From: SABI01 sp963676605
GTDB lineage: Bacteria; Spirochaetota; Spirochaetia; Sphaerochaetales; Sphaerochaetaceae
Assembly: GCA_963676605.2 (NCBI GenBank)
Contig: CAXXSP010000005.1
Location: 1-9,671 of the forward strand
DNA: 9,671 nt
Direction: 5' to 3'
Positions 7,986-9,671 of this stretch are shown here, one piece after another. Below the pieces are notes generated by a model. The model had not been told where the DNA came from. It saw only the letters and a program-made list of their open reading frames with translations, and did not search any database. Numbering within the stretch: position 1 is the stretch's first letter; every line of letters starts with the position of its first letter. A program made the position numbers and the translations under genes.

Positions 7986-9387
7986 ATTAGATGGATTCAG
8001 AACGATAAAGAGAAAAGAACCTCCTTACAGAGATGTCGAAGAACGCATCTGCGACTTCGAACCGGTAAACGGGCCGCTTTCTGAAAGTGAAGTGGTCGAG
8101 CAGGCAAGACGCTGTATGGATTGCGGTGTCCCTTTCTGCCACATGCACGGATGTCCTCTCGGCAACAGGATTCCCGATTATTCGGAACTGATTGCCAACG
8201 GACAATGGAAGGAAGCCCTCACACTTCTTGAATCGACTAACAATTTCCCCGAGGTGACCGGACGAATCTGTCCTGCACCCTGTGAGACTTCCTGTACGCT
8301 TGCTACAGATTTCGAAGCTGTCACCTGTGAACAGATAGAACTCAATATTGCAGAGCGGGGATGGGCAGAGGGCTGGGTCGTACCCGAGATCGCACCGATA
8401 AAGACAGGAAAGAGGGTTGCGATCGTAGGTTCGGGGCCGACCGGACTGGCAGCTGCGCAGCAGCTTGCCAGAAAAGGACATGAAGTGATCGTATTCGAAA
8501 AATCTGACAGGATCGGCGGTCTTCTGATGTACGGGATTCCCAATTTCAAGCTCGAAAAAGATGTGATCGACCGGAGACTTGCTCAGATGAAAGCCGAAGG
8601 GGTCATCTTCGAGAAAGAGGTCGAGATCGGTACGGATCTTTCTGCTCACTATCTTCTCAGCAAATTCGATGCGGTGGTGATCGCCAGCGGAACCCCTCTG
8701 GCCCGTGATATCTCGATTCCGGGCAGAGAACTCAAAGGCATTCACTTTGCTCTCGAATATCTTACCCAGCAGACCAAACTTGTTTTGGGTGACACAATAG
8801 CTCCTGAAGACTATATCGATGCGAAAGGAAAGAATGTCGTCGTTATCGGCGGCGGCGATACCGGCTCCGACTGTGTCGGTTCGGTCATCAGAAGAGGATG
8901 TGCCTCGGTCACTCAGATCGAACTGCTGCCTAAACCTCCCGAGATGCGTCAGGATGATAACCCGTGGCCTCAATGGCCCCGTATCCTCAGAACCTCCAGC
9001 AGCCATAAAGAGGGTGCTACGAGGATGTGGAGTGTCGGGTCCAAGGAATTCATCGGGAAAGACGGCAGGGTGAACAAGTTCTCCTGTGTGAATCTGAAAT
9101 GGAAGGGAAGAGAGTTCACCGAGATTCCCGGAAGCGAGTTCATTCTGGATGCGGATCTTGTACTGTTGAGTATGGGATTCGTCCCCTACAGAGAGTCTCC
9201 GCTGGTGAGAGAGTTCGGCCTTGCTGTCGACGAAAGAGGTTCGATCGCGGTCGATTCGAGGTACCGTACATCGAAACCTAAGATCTTCGCCGCAGGTGAT
9301 GCTGTCATCGGAGCATCTCTGGTCGTCAGAGCGATCAACTACGGGCGCGAGTGTGCCGAGTCGGTCGACTCTTTTTTGAGTGAATAA
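7978..9387 (+). CDS. gltD: Glutamate synthase, small subunit (GltD)
   Basis: The small (beta) subunit oxidises NADPH on FAD and passes electrons through iron-sulphur clusters to the FMN of GltB. It has 469 residues from the GTG start, a usual length. The N-terminal domain has cysteines 46, 49, 54 and 59 (CMDCGVPFCHMHGC) and 98, 102 and 106 (CPAPCETSC) for the 4Fe-4S clusters. The FAD dinucleotide fold VAIVGSGPTGLAAA is at 147-160, followed by GGLLMYGIPNFKLEK. The second, NAD(P)H-binding fold VVVIGGGDTGSDC begins at 287. The block PWPQWPRILRTSSSHKEG is typical of GltD, and the C-terminal FAD contact AAGDAVIGASLVVRAI begins near 438. GltD-like proteins also occur as subunits of other oxidoreductases, but the overlap with gltB settles this one. 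The gene is intact and overlaps gltB by 8 bp. Confidence 0.97.
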   Translation: MPKLDGFRTIKRKEPPYRDVEERICDFEPVNGPLSESEVVEQARRCMDCGVPFCHMHGCPLGNRIPDYSELIANGQWKEALTLLESTNNFPEVTGRICPAPCETSCTLATDFEAVTCEQIELNIAERGWAEGWVVPEIAPIKTGKRVAIVGSGPTGLAAAQQLARKGHEVIVFEKSDRIGGLLMYGIPNFKLEKDVIDRRLAQMKAEGVIFEKEVEIGTDLSAHYLLSKFDAVVIASGTPLARDISIPGRELKGIHFALEYLTQQTKLVLGDTIAPEDYIDAKGKNVVVIGGGDTGSDCVGSVIRRGCASVTQIELLPKPPEMRQDDNPWPQWPRILRTSSSHKEGATRMWSVGSKEFIGKDGRVNKFSCVNLKWKGREFTEIPGSEFILDADLVLLSMGFVPYRESPLVREFGLAVDERGSIAVDSRYRTSKPKIFAAGDAVIGASLVVRAINYGRECAESVDSFLSE

Positions 9388-9400
9388 CGAGAAATACAGG

Positions 9401-9426
9401 TCCCCGGCAACAGCTGCTGCCGGGGA
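9401..9426. terminator. Hairpin terminator between gltD and catalase, probably two-way
   Basis: TCCCCGGCA (9401-9409) and TGCCGGGGA (9418-9426) form a perfect 9-bp GC-rich stem with an 8-base loop. It sits 13 bases after the gltD stop and 6 bases past the catalase stop on the other strand, where it can end both convergent transcripts. There is no clear U run on the + strand. The - strand side (CCTGTATTTCTCGTTATTC) is moderately U-rich. Confidence 0.75.
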
Positions 9427-9432
9427 ATGATG

Positions 9433-9671
9433 TTATCCTCTTGCCCCGTAGGTATCGTTCATATCGACCTCCCCGATCGGAATACCGAGAGCACCTGCGA
9501 CTCCTATCCCGTACTGTTCATCTGCAAGATAACAGTGCCTGATATGCCGTTTTTTCACAGTCAGCGTCGTTCCTTCCATGTTGCGTGCGGTATTCTCGAA
9601 CAGCCGTTTCTTCTCATCGTCTTTCATGATGCGGAACAGAGATCCCACCTGCTGATAGTAGTGATCATCAT
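9433..9671 (-). CDS. Haem catalase, C-terminal end (5' part outside window)
   Basis: Breaks down hydrogen peroxide to water and oxygen. Only the last 78 complete codons are present and the frame stays open to the window edge, so the GTG at 9646-9648 is an internal Val codon, not a start. The visible residues DDHYYQQVGSLFRIM and then LFENTARNM match the conserved end of the monofunctional haem catalase family, as do RHIRHCYLADEQYGIGVAGALG near the C-terminus. The short tail after this block suggests a small-subunit catalase without the extra C-terminal domain of HPII-type enzymes. The haem ligand Tyr and the active-site His and Asn lie upstream and are not visible. The stop TAA (9433-9435) is 45 bp from the gltD stop. 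The gene faces the nitrogen genes and is probably regulated separately. Confidence 0.92.
   Translation of the reverse strand, partial: DDHYYQQVGSLFRIMKDDEKKRLFENTARNMEGTTLTVKKRHIRHCYLADEQYGIGVAGALGIPIGEVDMNDTYGARG

Noticed and set aside
7987..9006. A 339-codon open frame on the - strand opposite gltD
   Set aside because: It lies entirely antisense to gltD, which has clear cysteine clusters and nucleotide-binding motifs. The antisense translation shows no recognisable domain, and such frames arise from codon bias.
9433..9648. A separate 71-residue small protein on the - strand
   Set aside because: The apparent GTG start is an internal Val codon. The frame continues to the window edge with the catalase residues DDHYYQQ, so this is the end of a larger gene.

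Overview
This window holds a compact ammonium-uptake and ammonium-assimilation locus. In order on the + strand it carries the 3' end of an ammonium channel gene (amtB), a PII signalling protein gene (glnK), a type III glutamine synthetase gene (glnN), and the large and small subunits of NADPH-type glutamate synthase (gltB, gltD). At the right edge, on the - strand and convergent with gltD, lies the 3' end of a haem catalase gene. Together the five + strand genes form a complete path: AmtB brings in ammonium, GlnK reports nitrogen and energy status and can gate AmtB, GlnN makes glutamine, and GltBD turns glutamine plus 2-oxoglutarate into two glutamates.

Layout: 1-584 amtB (5' end outside the window); 604-945 glnK; 946-1245 a 300-base intergenic region; 1246-3369 glnN; 3404-7985 gltB; 7978-9387 gltD; 9401-9426 a hairpin terminator; 9433-9671 catalase (- strand, 5' end outside). 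The intergenic region is the regulatory centre. Its first part (about 946-1060) has several small inverted repeats of unknown meaning. It then has two matching CCTAC-N6-GTAG palindromes whose centres are 31 bp apart, a long hairpin that may end the amtB-glnK transcript, an AT-rich stretch, and a strong sigma-54 (-24/-12) promoter at 1182-1198. glnN, gltB and gltD are tightly packed behind it (34-bp gap, then 8-bp overlap) and probably form one nitrogen-regulated operon.

Two oddities stand out. gltB is broken into two frames at a run of ten T residues (3728-3737). Removing one T restores a normal protein of about 1526 residues, so this is a sequencing or assembly error, a reversible homopolymer switch, or a slippage site. 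GlnK has Val at position 51, where enterobacterial PII proteins carry the uridylylated Tyr, so control by a classical GlnD enzyme at that position is not possible.

Organism: a bacterium of moderate GC content, with good Shine-Dalgarno sites before every complete gene, sigma-54 control, a type III glutamine synthetase and a catalase. Type III glutamine synthetase is common in Bacteroidota and also occurs in Spirochaetota, Bacillota and others. The strong Shine-Dalgarno sites argue somewhat against Bacteroidota. The phylum cannot be fixed from this window. Most of the window is ordinary core nitrogen metabolism. The regulatory region and the gltB homopolymer are the parts most worth following up, and I see no sign of a wholly new system.
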